Source: an uncultured Oscillospiraceae bacterium
Lineage (GTDB): Bacteria > Bacillota > Clostridia > Oscillospirales > Oscillospiraceae
NCBI GenBank assembly: GCA_934590505.1
Contig: CAKTPC010000012.1
Location: 1-28,357 of the forward strand
DNA length: 28,357 nucleotides
Reading direction: 5' to 3'
Shown: positions 1 to 7,917 of the stretch, one piece after another
How positions within the stretch are numbered: the stretch's first letter is position 1
How the letters are laid out: the number at the start of each line of letters is the position of its first letter
Notes under the pieces: model-generated
Database searches by the model: none
What the model was told of the DNA's origin: nothing
What the model saw: only the letters and a program-made list of their open reading frames with translations
Position numbers and translations under genes: made by a program

Positions 1-46
1 CGAAGCCTATCGTTGCAATTCCCGGGTCTATTCCGAGTATCCGCAT
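1..46 (-). CDS. ruvC: RuvC Holliday junction endonuclease, N-terminus only (partial)
   Basis: Only the first 15 codons lie in the window; the gene continues beyond position 1. The translated start is MRILGIDPGIATIGF, the RuvC N-terminal signature, in which the first Asp (residue 7) is a metal-binding catalytic residue of the RNase H fold. RuvC resolves Holliday junctions with RuvAB. The ATG at 46 is preceded by a modest GGGACG ribosome site and by its own promoter (65-93), so it begins a transcription unit separate from xerD. The call rests on a short but very characteristic motif. Confidence 0.8.
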   Translation of the reverse strand, partial: MRILGIDPGIATIGF

Positions 47-64
47 AGTATCACGTCCCATTGG

Positions 65-93
65 ATTTTAACACATTTGCTATTTTCCCGCAA
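65..93 (-). promoter_or_regulatory. Sigma-A type promoter for ruvC
   Basis: On the minus strand, TTGCGG (93-88) and TAAAAT (70-65) are separated by exactly 17 bp. The predicted start falls about 20 bases before the ruvC ATG. It lies just past the terminator of the upstream xerD unit, as expected for a new operon. Confidence 0.6.
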
Positions 94-96
94 CAT

Positions 97-125
97 AAAA
101 AAGCCGGTACGCGCTGCGTACCGGC
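97..125 (-). terminator. Rho-independent terminator after xerD
   Basis: A perfect 10-bp GC-rich stem (GCCGGTACGC / GCGTACCGGC) with a 3-base loop is followed on the minus strand by six T. It lies 14 bases past the xerD stop and upstream of the ruvC promoter. Confidence 0.9.
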
Positions 126-139
126 TGGGCCTGATTCGA

Positions 140-1030
140 TTATGCTCTGGGGTGCGCCTTGTTATATACATCCTTGAGCTGCTTCTTGACCAGCTGAGAA
201 TACATATGCGTGGAGGAGATATCGGCATGCCCGAGCATTTCCTGTATCGCGTGTATATCGGCACCGTTTTCAAGCAGGTGTGCGGCAAAGGAGTGGCGCA
301 GCGTATGCGGTGTGATATCCTTTTCAATCCCTGCCTTCTTCTGATAATGCTTGACTATCTTCCAGAAGCCCTGACGCGACATGCGCTCACCGCTGACGTT
401 AACGAACAGCGACTGCTCGTCCGGCATGAGTATCATCTGCGGACGCACTAGCGTGATATAATCGCTCAGCGCTTTGACCGCCGCCGGGTACATCGGAATG
501 AATCTCTCCTTGTTCCTGCTGTGGCAGCGAATGACGCCCGCGCCGAGATTCACATCTCCGATATCAAGATCGATAAGCTCTGTTACTCTTATGCCCGTCG
601 CGTAAAGCAGTTCAAGCATGGCCTTGTCTCTGAAGCCCTTCGGATCTATGCATTCAGGCTGCTCAAGCAGGAGCTCGACTTCTTTGCTGGTCAGTATCTC
701 CGGCAGCTTCTGCGTGCTTTTATCGGGAATAAGTCCCTGAGCGGGATTCACGGTAATGATCTGCTTTATGAACAGATGCGTATACAGGCACTTTATAGAT
801 GCAATGCTTCTGGACACGGTCGCGACCGATTTGCCATCGGATCTCAGCATTGCGATATAGCCCTGAAGATCCTCGCTCGTGGCTTCTGCAATGGTGTTTT
901 CCGAATGGCTGTCCAAATATTCGCCAAGCTGGCGGATGTCCCTGAGGTAGGAACTGAGGGTGTTTGCGGATGCTTTCTTTTCTTCGGTAAGATGCTTTTC
1001 AAAAAGCTCTATGCATTCCGAGTTCTGCAT
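140..1030 (-). CDS. xerD: Tyrosine site-specific recombinase XerD
   Basis: A 296-residue protein, the usual length for Xer recombinases, which resolve chromosome dimers at dif. An N-terminal SAM-like core-binding domain (about residues 4-88) precedes the catalytic domain. All catalytic residues are visible: Arg148 (TGIRVTEL), Lys174, His242 and Arg245 (HTLRHSFA), His268 (LGH) and the nucleophile Tyr277 (MYSQL). The ATG at 1030 has an AAGGAGG site 8 bases upstream. It follows the membrane-protein gene by 29 bases and is probably cotranscribed with it; a terminator follows. XerD fits better than a phage integrase because of the length, the complete Xer motifs and the housekeeping context; XerC versus XerD cannot be fully separated by eye. 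Confidence 0.88.
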   Translation of the reverse strand: MQNSECIELFEKHLTEEKKASANTLSSYLRDIRQLGEYLDSHSENTIAEATSEDLQGYIAMLRSDGKSVATVSRSIASIKCLYTHLFIKQIITVNPAQGLIPDKSTQKLPEILTSKEVELLLEQPECIDPKGFRDKAMLELLYATGIRVTELIDLDIGDVNLGAGVIRCHSRNKERFIPMYPAAVKALSDYITLVRPQMILMPDEQSLFVNVSGERMSRQGFWKIVKHYQKKAGIEKDITPHTLRHSFAAHLLENGADIHAIQEMLGHADISSTHMYSQLVKKQLKDVYNKAHPRA

Positions 1031-1059
1031 TCAAACGCCCTCCTTTCAGTTTAAGATAT

Positions 1060-1548
1060 CTATATTCTCAATATGTACCGGATCAGCAGCGCTGCGGCCG
1101 CAAGCCCGGCAAGCATAATTGCATACGTATAAAGCGTCTGTTTCCTGCTGTATGTTCCCACCTGCCGCATCGCCTCTCTGGCGATACCGCTTTGAGCCAT
1201 CCCGTATGAGCACACGAGGAAATGGAGCGGTATGAGCACAGCCATGATACCCATGTGTACCGCGGCTTCTTTCACCGACAACTCCGTAACGGCGGAGTAC
1301 ATCTCAAATGAGGCCGCGCAGCCAAGCACCGTGGTCGACAGCGGCTGTACCATAATGCAGCAGGCTGTCCCGCATGTCAGTGCCCCGACCGAGAAGCTTG
1401 CAGCCGCCGCGATGACGGGCATATCCTCCGCAAAACGAAAAGGAACATTCGGGATCAGATATATCAGCGACAGCAGAGAGCCGCACATGAAGGAAAACAG
1501 CAGCGTAATTGAATGTGTACCGCATTTTTCTCTTACCATGCAAGTCAA
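1060..1548 (-). CDS. Small multi-pass membrane protein of unknown function
   Basis: About 162 residues with roughly four hydrophobic segments (near residues 13-32, 42-75, 96-118 and 138-160) and a short Lys/Arg-containing loop before the last one. I do not recognise the family. In Clostridia the slot just upstream of xerD is often held by spoIIM (stage II sporulation protein M), and the topology is loosely compatible, but I see no convincing SpoIIM motif, so this is only a suggestion from position. The start is taken as TTG at 1548 because AAAGG lies 7 bases upstream; an in-frame ATG at 1539 would be 16 bases from that site. A promoter lies at 1600-1628 and xerD follows closely. Confidence 0.6.
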   Translation of the reverse strand: MTCMVREKCGTHSITLLFSFMCGSLLSLIYLIPNVPFRFAEDMPVIAAAASFSVGALTCGTACCIMVQPLSTTVLGCAASFEMYSAVTELSVKEAAVHMGIMAVLIPLHFLVCSYGMAQSGIAREAMRQVGTYSRKQTLYTYAIMLAGLAAAALLIRYILRI

Positions 1549-1573
1549 AATGTAACCTTTGGTAACAGTTGCG

Positions 1574-1588
1574 TGATTAACATAATCA
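1574..1588. promoter_or_regulatory. Inverted repeat in the leader of the 1060-1548 gene (possible operator)
   Basis: TGATTA and TAATCA flank a 3-base centre just downstream of the predicted transcription start. The repeat is bracketed by two copies of GTTACC on the minus strand (near 1561-1566 and 1594-1599). Position and symmetry suggest a repressor site; no regulator can be assigned. Confidence 0.3.
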
Positions 1589-1599
1589 ACTCTGGTAAC

Positions 1600-1628
1600 A
1601 ATATATTACAAACTTGCAAAATAATCAA
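1600..1628 (-). promoter_or_regulatory. Promoter for the membrane protein-xerD unit
   Basis: TTGATT (1628-1623) and TATATT (1605-1600) on the minus strand, with a 17-bp spacer. The rest of the gap 1549-1752 is AT-rich; beyond this promoter and the inverted repeat I see no clear terminator for the upstream TIGR04086 gene. Confidence 0.55.
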
Positions 1629-1752
1629 GTCCTTTTTTTCAAAAAATCAAAAATTTTTCTCGTTTATGTTAACTGTTGTTACGATTCGTTTCCGCAAAGC
1701 ATTGTATTACGGGAGAATAAACGCGAAAACCTCTTTATGCACTTCCGTTATG

Positions 1753-2175
1753 TCAAGCACGGGGACGCGGGGCATAGCGCTTGCGTTTGGATGCGGGCCC
1801 TCTTCCGAAGATCACTGCCCCGGCTATGCTCCCTGCGAATGTGAAGCTGACGACACTGAGCACCGCCGACGCTTCTGTTTCCGCACCCTTCACGATAAAG
1901 CCAACCGTAAGCAGGACGGTCGTAATGACCGCTCCCGTCAGTGCGCCTATATACACTGTCCCCTTTTTACCCTTCCCGGCTGCGGCTGCCCCGGCTGAAA
2001 AAGCGCTAAGAAAGCTCAGCACCGAGCAGACGTATCCCATTATGTACTCCCCGCAGTCGGACGCGTTTATCACTGCCGATGCAATAACCAGCAGGACGAT
2101 CGCGCTCACTGTCCATGCCGCCGCGGCTCTCGCTGCGGATTTGCCGTCAAAGGCACTGCTGCCTGCAGATAACAA
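1753..2175 (-). CDS. TIGR04086/YrzE-like membrane protein
   Basis: About 140 residues with four hydrophobic helices and Gly/Ala-rich turns, resembling the TIGR04086 (YrzE) family. That family typically sits beside yajC and tgt, exactly as here; its function is unknown. The frame stays open further upstream to a TTG at 2202, but I chose the TTG at 2175 because GGGAGG lies 7 bases before it, while the upstream TTG has no ribosome site. The chosen ribosome site is buried in the 3' arm of a long hairpin (2183-2222), so translation initiation may be structurally controlled. The C-terminus is short and basic (KRKRYAPRPRA). Confidence 0.72.
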   Translation of the reverse strand: MLSAGSSAFDGKSAARAAAAWTVSAIVLLVIASAVINASDCGEYIMGYVCSVLSFLSAFSAGAAAAGKGKKGTVYIGALTGAVITTVLLTVGFIVKGAETEASAVLSVVSFTFAGSIAGAVIFGRGPASKRKRYAPRPRA

Positions 2176-2182
2176 GAAAACA

Positions 2183-2222
2183 CCTCCCGTTAATAAGATC
2201 AATCAATCTTATTAACGGGAGG
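2183..2222 (-). promoter_or_regulatory. Long perfect hairpin containing the Shine-Dalgarno of the TIGR04086 gene; possible terminator/attenuator
   Basis: A perfect 17-bp inverted repeat (CCTCCCGTTAATAAGAT at 2183-2199, its complement at 2206-2222) with a 6-base loop lies 20 bases past the yajC stop. In the minus-strand RNA the 3' arm ends in GGGAGG, the ribosome site of the next gene, followed by a broken U-tract (UGUUUUCUUGUU). It can therefore act as a weak terminator after yajC and as a mask over the next ribosome site. Confidence 0.7.
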
Positions 2223-2242
2223 GTGAAATGATTCGGGTTATA

Positions 2243-2584
2243 TTACTTTTTCTTGCCTTTATTGGCGCGTGCCTCGGCTTCGGCTGCTTCCATCTTAGCG
2301 GTGGTGGAAATGCCCCACTTCTTGATCTGGATGCGGACTCTGTCCTCACCGGTCTCAAAGGTGACGGTATCTTCAGTTACCTGAACGATCTTGCCGGTCA
2401 TGCCGCCAATAGTAGTGATTTCATCGCCAAGGCTCAGGGAGTTGCGCATATCTTCAACCTTTTTCTTTTTCTTGTTTTCCGGACGGATAAAGAAGAAATA
2501 GAAAACGACAAACATGAGCACGAGCATAAGGATGGTGGAGCCGCCTGCGCCAGCAGTGGAGGCTCCGGTAAGGATAAGATTCAT
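2243..2584 (-). CDS. yajC: Preprotein translocase subunit YajC
   Basis: A 113-residue protein with the YajC pattern: a short N-terminus, one transmembrane segment (about residues 16-34, ending in the hallmark FFFIRP), then a small domain with the conserved SLSLGDEITTIGGMTGKI stretch and a basic tail. YajC associates with SecDF-SecYEG in protein export. GGAGG lies 10 bases before the ATG. It follows tgt, a widely conserved order, and a strong hairpin separates it from the TIGR04086 gene. Confidence 0.93.
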   Translation of the reverse strand: MNLILTGASTAGAGGSTILMLVLMFVVFYFFFIRPENKKKKKVEDMRNSLSLGDEITTIGGMTGKIVQVTEDTVTFETGEDRVRIQIKKWGISTTAKMEAAEAEARANKGKKK

Positions 2585-2650
2585 TTTGGGTTTACCTCCG
2601 AAAAAAGTATATTTGTATTATATATGTTAGTTCGCCAAAATTCAAGATAC

Positions 2651-3781
2651 TTAGATGCGTTTATCGAGAATTTCCGTAAATTTGTTTCTGAAGCCGTCGA
2701 AATCCCCGGAGTCGAGACTGTCGCGTATGCGCTGCATAAGACTGTTGTAGAAATAGAGATTATGCGTCACAGCAAAGCGCATCGCAAGCATCTCCTCAGC
2801 CTTGAAAAGATGGCGTACATACGCTCTCGAATAGCGGCGGCACACCGGGCATCCGCACTGCGGATCTATCGGCTGCTCATCTCTTGCGTACTTCTCGTTC
2901 TTTATATTGATAACGCCGCCCCATGTGAACAGGTGCCCGTGCCGCCCGTTACGTGCGGGCATGACGCAGTCGAAGAAATCAACACCGCGTGCGACCGACT
3001 CAATGATATTGGACGGCGTACCGACGCCCATGAGGTAGCGCGGCTTATCCTTCGGCATGTACTCCTCCACAGCTTCGATGGTGTCATACATCTCCTCATG
3101 AGTCTCGCCCACCGCGAGCCCGCCTATCGCGTAGCCGGGCAGGTCGAGCTCGGCGATCTTCTTCATGTGCTCGATGCGGATGTCATGGAACACGGTCCCC
3201 TGATTTATTCCAAACAGCATCTGCCCGGGGTTCACCGCATCGTCCATCGAGTTATACTCTGAGAGCGCCGCCTTGCAGCGCTGGAGCCAGCGATAAGTCC
3301 TGTCGCACGAACGTTGGACATATTCGCGCGGGGACGGGATCTTGATGCACTCGTCAAAGGCCATCGCAATGTCCGAGCCGAGGTTTGCCTGGATGCGCAT
3401 GCTCTCCTCCGGCCCCATAAAGATGTGCCGCCCGTCAACATGCGAATTGAACTTTACGCCATCCTCGGTTATTTTGCGCAGCTTCGCAAGTGAGAATATC
3501 TGGAAGCCGCCGCTGTCGGTCAGAATAGGCCCGTCCCATGTCATGAACTTATGCAGCCCACCCATGTCCTTTATCAAATCGTCGCCGGGACGCACATGCA
3601 GATGATAGGTATTGGACAACTCGATCTGACAGCCTATATTCTTAAGATCAGCTGCGCTCAGCGCGCCCTTTATCGCGCCTTGTGTGCCGACGTTCATAAA
3701 CACGGGCGTCTGCACCGTGCCGTGGGGAGTTTTGAACTCACCGCGGCGGGCATGTCCCTCCTGCTTTATCAGCTTATACAC
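2651..3781 (-). CDS. tgt: tRNA-guanine transglycosylase (queuine/preQ1 insertion)
   Basis: A 376-residue TIM-barrel enzyme that exchanges G34 for preQ1 in GUN anticodons, the entry step of queuosine formation. Visible motifs are TDSGGFQ (Asp89, general acid/base), GVDFFDCVMPARNG (Asp268/Asp271, containing the nucleophile), and the zinc site C309-x-C311-x2-C314 with His324. The length is typical. Translation starts at GTG 3781, with GGAGGG 6 bases upstream. Upstream lies a promoter followed by a terminator (3826-3921), so readthrough of that terminator, or another promoter, must supply tgt. The motif I looked for upstream, a class I preQ1 riboswitch, is not visible. Confidence 0.95.
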   Translation of the reverse strand: MYKLIKQEGHARRGEFKTPHGTVQTPVFMNVGTQGAIKGALSAADLKNIGCQIELSNTYHLHVRPGDDLIKDMGGLHKFMTWDGPILTDSGGFQIFSLAKLRKITEDGVKFNSHVDGRHIFMGPEESMRIQANLGSDIAMAFDECIKIPSPREYVQRSCDRTYRWLQRCKAALSEYNSMDDAVNPGQMLFGINQGTVFHDIRIEHMKKIAELDLPGYAIGGLAVGETHEEMYDTIEAVEEYMPKDKPRYLMGVGTPSNIIESVARGVDFFDCVMPARNGRHGHLFTWGGVINIKNEKYARDEQPIDPQCGCPVCRRYSRAYVRHLFKAEEMLAMRFAVTHNLYFYNSLMQRIRDSLDSGDFDGFRNKFTEILDKRI

Positions 3782-3825
3782 GAAATTCCCTCCTCACAGC
3801 AAAAGCCGCTTTGCCAAGGCTTCAT

Positions 3826-3865
3826 AAAAATCCCGGATAACCGCTGCTTTCGCAATTATCCGGGA
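3826..3865 (-). terminator. Rho-independent terminator between the orphan promoter and tgt
   Basis: A 10-bp perfect stem (TCCCGGATAA / TTATCCGGGA) with a 15-base loop is followed by five T on the minus strand. It begins only about 20 bases after the predicted start from the 3893-3921 promoter. It closely resembles the tRNA-Thr terminator at 8369-8406. Confidence 0.85.
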
Positions 3866-3879
3866 CTACTCTTGGAGCT
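3858..3879 (-). pseudogene. tRNA 3'-tail-like remnant (no tRNA body)
   Basis: These 22 bases match, at 20 positions, the end of the tRNA-Thr gene and its trailer (8399-8420): AGCTCCA, a short spacer and the start of the terminator stem. Upstream, instead of a tRNA body, there is a strong promoter only about 14 bases before the remnant. I read this as a tRNA unit whose body has been deleted; an unrelated short RNA is the alternative. Confidence 0.45.
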
Positions 3880-3892
3880 GGTTTAGAATATA

Positions 3893-3921
3893 AATATAAC
3901 ACGAACTGAACGTACTGTCAA
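3893..3921 (-). promoter_or_regulatory. Strong sigma-A promoter upstream of the tRNA-tail remnant and tgt
   Basis: On the minus strand, a perfect TTGACA (3921-3916), a 17-bp spacer and TATATT (3898-3893). The predicted start is near 3886. The transcript meets the terminator almost at once, giving an RNA of about 60 bases unless read through into tgt. Confidence 0.7.
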
Positions 3922-3957
3922 TCCGGGCGGAACATCTGCATCATCAGGAAGTCCTGA

Positions 3958-6681
3958 TCATACAACGATCTCTGCCTTGCTTCCGCCAGACCTGTCCTTG
4001 GTGACAATGATCTGCTTGTCGATCTGCTGCTTGAGTTCACCCACATGGGAAATAATGCCGACCAAGCGGTCGTTATCGGCAAGCGAGGTCAGGGCTTTCA
4101 TTGCCTGAGCAAGGGAATCCTCATCAAGTGAGCCAAAGCCCTCATCGACGAACATCGTGTCCAGCTTGATCCCGCCGGCAGCGGATTGTATCTCATCCGC
4201 AAGGCCGAGGGCAAGCGCGAGCGAGGCCTTGAAGGATTCGCCGCCGGAAAGTGATTTAACGCTTCTCTCGGTTCCGTTATAGTGGTCAATGACATCAAGA
4301 TCCAGACCGCTCTGTCCCTGCTTGTTCGCCGTTTCCTTTCGGCGCACCAGATCGTACTGACCGTCGGTCATTATCATAAGGCGCGTATTGGCACGGGCAA
4401 TGATCCTGTCAAAATAATTCATTTGAATATAAGTCTCCAGCATCACCTTTTCTTTTCCGGAAATATTTCCGTTTGCGGTGTTGGAAAGAGCTTTTACCCA
4501 CGAATATTTTGTCTCGGCGGTGATTAGCTCCTCGGCTTTCACCTTGATACTCTTCAAAATTCCGGTATTTGCCGTCACTCTGCTATGTACGGATTTCTCC
4601 TCCTGATTTATCTTTTTGAGCTTATCTTCAAGTACGCTCTGGACTTCGGTTTCCTTCTCCCAGGAGACATCCTCGTCGCCGTCAAGCCTCTTCAAAATCT
4701 CCTCTTTTGCAGATTTTAGAGACGCAAGCTCTAAGTTGCATTGCTCCAGCTCTTTCTGAACCGCTTCATAAGTATTTTTGATCTGGACTATCAAAGCATT
4801 GAGCGTGTATATCTCCGCCTCTGCCTTTTCCTTGGACTCAAAGTCGAGCTTTTCCTTGAGCTCGGCAATTCTGCCCTCTGCGGCTTGAAGCTCGACCTTT
4901 TTTGCGCTCACTCCGCTTTTGAGCTCGGCGCTGTCCGCGCGCGCTTTTTCCAGAGCGTCAGTCTTTTGCGGCAGCAGCGCTTCTATCTCGGCCTTACGCG
5001 CAATATTTTTACTTTCAATCGATATCTGTGCCCCGATTTCGTTTGCCTTGTTTTCAATGTCGGCAAGGCGTTCTGTTATTATAGTTGAGACATCATCCGA
5101 AAACGGAACACCGAGCAGCGCCTCCGTCTCGGAACGAGCGCTGTTTTCCTTTTCCTCCAGCGTCCCCTTGAGATTGCCGGCAGTCTCACGCGCAGAGTTT
5201 GCGCTGCTGTTTGCAGCGTTAAGCTTCTTCTGAAGCTGGTCGAGATCATCCTTCGTCGGCGCATTATCGGGCTTGACCGCTTTATGAGGATGCTCTGTCG
5301 AGCCGCACACCGGACAGGGCGCACCAAGTTCCAGCGTATCTGCCAAAATACCTGCCTGCGAATCGAGATATATCTTGTTCTTATGCTTTAACTCGTCATC
5401 AAGTATGGCAGCTGCCGACGCCTTTTTGTCATACTCATTGAGCGCCATATGGTATTTTTCGCGTGAGACCTTGACTGCCACAATATTTCTTCGAAGTGTG
5501 TCCAGCTTGGCAGATCGGTCGTTGAGATCGCGCAGTTCGGCATCCAGCTGGAGCTTTTTCTCCCCGGCTTTCTGCAAGGCTTTATCCTCGGCAGTAAGGG
5601 CCGCAATCTCATCGGCCAGTATCCTCACCTGCTCGTCTAGCTGAAGCAGCTTTTTCTCACCCGCGTCTATAAAAGTACGCGCACTGACGACGATGCTTTG
5701 CTTTGCTGCTGCCTCATCATAGTCGGGAAGCGATGCCTTGATCCTCGCCGACGTTTCGCTGTGCTTTTGAATCTCCGGCTGCCGCGCTTTTTCTTCCTCG
5801 CACTTTGCAAGAACGAACTCCCTGCGCTGAGACAGGACTGAATAGGCGTTTTCTTTTTCCTCCAGTTCCTTCTTCGCGGCAGCGATATCCTTCGCCTTGG
5901 AAATACGAGCCTTTACCCCGTCAAGTTCCTTTTGAACGCTCTCGTGCAGCTCACCGAGTTTTTCTTCTTCAGCCTCGTCTTTGATGATCAGCTTTTCAAG
6001 CAGCGCAACAGTGTCCTCCATGGGCAGGCTTCCGCCCTTTGCTTTCTCCACCTCGATGGACGCCACGTTATCCCTATCGCACATAACGCCGCCGATATAC
6101 TGAGCAATGCTCGCCCTGATAGCAGTACACTCATCGTTGAGCGCTTTTGATTCCTTCTTCAGGCGCTCCTGCAGCTCGGAAAACAGCTCCGTCTTAAAGA
6201 TATGGCGGAAAATCTCCATACGCTCCTTCGTCGGGGCAAGCAGCAGCTTCATAAAGTCGCCCTGCGCGATCATAGCAATCTGGCAGAATTGGTTCCTGTC
6301 GATCCCAATCACATCATTGACCGCATTATCGACTTCCCTTATCTTCGTTATGACCTTACCGTCGGGATAGATAAATTCAGCAGTTCTTTTTTCAGGATTC
6401 CTTTTTACGGTATATTCCTTGCCGTAGTAGCTGAAGCGAAGTTCGACCTCGGTGGGAGTACCGTCAGCGGCATATTTTGAGCGCAGCATCGACGTTTCGC
6501 GGTTGTTGCCGCTCGGCGCGCCGTACAGCGCATAGGTGATGGCGTCGAAAATCGTAGTCTTTCCCGCACCGGTGTTGCCGGTGATAAGATACAGGCCGCC
6601 CGTTCCGAGCTTATCGAAGTCAAGCTCTGTAACGCTGGCATAAGGGCCAAAAGCCGAAATTTTAAGTTTTATTGGTCTCAC
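3958..6681 (-). CDS. sbcC: SbcC exonuclease ATPase subunit (Rad50-like)
   Basis: SMC-type ATPase that with SbcD forms the nuclease opening DNA hairpins and processing double-strand ends. Walker A is GNTGAGKT (residues 35-42). Long coiled-coil arms flank a zinc hook CPVC near residues 456-459. The ABC signature LSGGES lies near 810, followed by Walker B (TMFVDEGFGSLDE) and a switch histidine (ISHVGEL). At 907 residues it is somewhat shorter than many homologues, mainly in the coils. I take GTG 6681 as start: it overlaps the sbcD TAG by one base, has GGGAGG 7 bases upstream, and gives the family N-terminus MRPIKLKISAFGPYA. The frame remains open a few codons upstream to a TTG without support. 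Translational coupling to sbcD is likely. Confidence 0.95.
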   Translation of the reverse strand: MRPIKLKISAFGPYASVTELDFDKLGTGGLYLITGNTGAGKTTIFDAITYALYGAPSGNNRETSMLRSKYAADGTPTEVELRFSYYGKEYTVKRNPEKRTAEFIYPDGKVITKIREVDNAVNDVIGIDRNQFCQIAMIAQGDFMKLLLAPTKERMEIFRHIFKTELFSELQERLKKESKALNDECTAIRASIAQYIGGVMCDRDNVASIEVEKAKGGSLPMEDTVALLEKLIIKDEAEEEKLGELHESVQKELDGVKARISKAKDIAAAKKELEEKENAYSVLSQRREFVLAKCEEEKARQPEIQKHSETSARIKASLPDYDEAAAKQSIVVSARTFIDAGEKKLLQLDEQVRILADEIAALTAEDKALQKAGEKKLQLDAELRDLNDRSAKLDTLRRNIVAVKVSREKYHMALNEYDKKASAAAILDDELKHKNKIYLDSQAGILADTLELGAPCPVCGSTEHPHKAVKPDNAPTKDDLDQLQKKLNAANSSANSARETAGNLKGTLEEKENSARSETEALLGVPFSDDVSTIITERLADIENKANEIGAQISIESKNIARKAEIEALLPQKTDALEKARADSAELKSGVSAKKVELQAAEGRIAELKEKLDFESKEKAEAEIYTLNALIVQIKNTYEAVQKELEQCNLELASLKSAKEEILKRLDGDEDVSWEKETEVQSVLEDKLKKINQEEKSVHSRVTANTGILKSIKVKAEELITAETKYSWVKALSNTANGNISGKEKVMLETYIQMNYFDRIIARANTRLMIMTDGQYDLVRRKETANKQGQSGLDLDVIDHYNGTERSVKSLSGGESFKASLALALGLADEIQSAAGGIKLDTMFVDEGFGSLDEDSLAQAMKALTSLADNDRLVGIISHVGELKQQIDKQIIVTKDRSGGSKAEIVV

Positions 6682-7817
6682 TATTCGTCCTCCCAAATCT
6701 GCTCAATAATGTCAGCCATAAAAGTACTCTGCTCATCGCTCATCGGCTGCCCGTTCTGCTGCTCGTAAAACTCGCTGAAATGCTCGAAGGGAGTTTTAGC
6801 GGTGGTGTCTGCCGCGCCGTTTATCTCCGCAAAATGGCGAGTGCGCGTATTGTCATAATCAAGCTTCATTATGTTCTTGTAAATAACACGCAGCTTTGCG
6901 AGGACATCGGGTATGTCCTCCTCATCGGTCAGGGTTATGTGCATATAATCCTCATTGTACGAAGTGCCCTCATAAAAGCTCTTGAGCGTAAGTTCATTAT
7001 AAGTACCCTTGATTTCAACGAGCTCGCGTTTCGGTACAAGCGGAATAAAGGACAGCTCAATATTCCCCTTTTCTTTCATGTCCACAACGGTGATGCTCTT
7101 TGTATCCTTCGCTTCGGAAAAAGAATATTTAAGCGGAGTACCGCTGTACCGCACATATTCGCTCGTGCATTTCTGTGCACGGTGAATGTGTCCAAGCGCA
7201 ACATAATCAAATCCGTCAAAAACGCTGACGTCGACATTTTCCGTACCGCCGACGGAAATATCCTCTGACTCTGCAAGCGTGGCGCCAGTCACGAACTGGT
7301 GCGCAACGAGGATGTTCCGCTTGGCTCGATCGATATTCATGCTCTCTACCGCAGTGCGCAATGCATCGGTATAGGACATGATCTCATTGTCAGGGAAAAA
7401 CCGGCGGACGATAGGAGGCTTCACGAACGGGAGCAAATAGACCTCCACTTCACCGAAGCTGTCAGACATTGTTATCGGCTCAATGTGCCCGCTATAGACA
7501 GGAGACATATAGATCCCGCTTTTATCCATCAGCCTGCCGCCGAACGCAATGCGCTCTGCCGAATCATGGTTCCCGCTGATGACAAAGACCTTTAAACTCC
7601 GCTGCGAGAGCCGGACAAGAAAATCGTCAAACAGCTCCACTGCCTCGCCCGATGGGATAGCTTTGTCATAGACATCCCCGGCAATAATGATTGCATTCGG
7701 TTCCTGCTCATCAATGATGTTTATTATTTTTGTCAGTATGTATTTCTGATCCTCCATCATGGAAAATTCGTTTACGCGCTTACCCAAATGCAGGTCAGAT
7801 AAATGCAGAAATCTCAT
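6681..7817 (-). CDS. sbcD: SbcD exonuclease nuclease subunit (Mre11-like)
   Basis: Calcineurin-like phosphoesterase, the nuclease partner of SbcC. Metal-binding motifs are Asp8/His10 (SDLHLG), Asp48 (AGDVYD), Asn83-His84 (GNHDS), a VAHQF motif and GHIHRAQ. The 378-residue length is normal. Two ATGs compete: 7823 is only 3 bases from AAAGGAG, while 7817 is 9 bases away and gives the family-like start MRFLHLSDLHLG, so 7817 is preferred. The stop overlaps the sbcC start. No convincing promoter was found in 7824-7917. Confidence 0.95.
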   Translation of the reverse strand: MRFLHLSDLHLGKRVNEFSMMEDQKYILTKIINIIDEQEPNAIIIAGDVYDKAIPSGEAVELFDDFLVRLSQRSLKVFVISGNHDSAERIAFGGRLMDKSGIYMSPVYSGHIEPITMSDSFGEVEVYLLPFVKPPIVRRFFPDNEIMSYTDALRTAVESMNIDRAKRNILVAHQFVTGATLAESEDISVGGTENVDVSVFDGFDYVALGHIHRAQKCTSEYVRYSGTPLKYSFSEAKDTKSITVVDMKEKGNIELSFIPLVPKRELVEIKGTYNELTLKSFYEGTSYNEDYMHITLTDEEDIPDVLAKLRVIYKNIMKLDYDNTRTRHFAEINGAADTTAKTPFEHFSEFYEQQNGQPMSDEQSTFMADIIEQIWEDE

Positions 7818-7917
7818 TTGCATGCGCTCCTTTCACTAATGTGTGTCTCTTGTTAATTGTTGGTAAAGCTCAATATCAGAACAATCCTTTATGAGCAGCA
7901 ATATATTCTGCGGCATC

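Noticed and set aside
2228..3262. A 344-codon plus-strand frame with a fine GGGAGG site before its ATG
   Set aside because: It runs antisense to yajC and tgt, both certain genes. The apparent ribosome site is just the mirror image of the palindrome at 2183-2222.
3782..3957. A preQ1 riboswitch ahead of tgt
   Set aside because: No class I preQ1 aptamer core is visible; the segment is explained by a promoter, a tRNA-tail-like stretch and a terminator.
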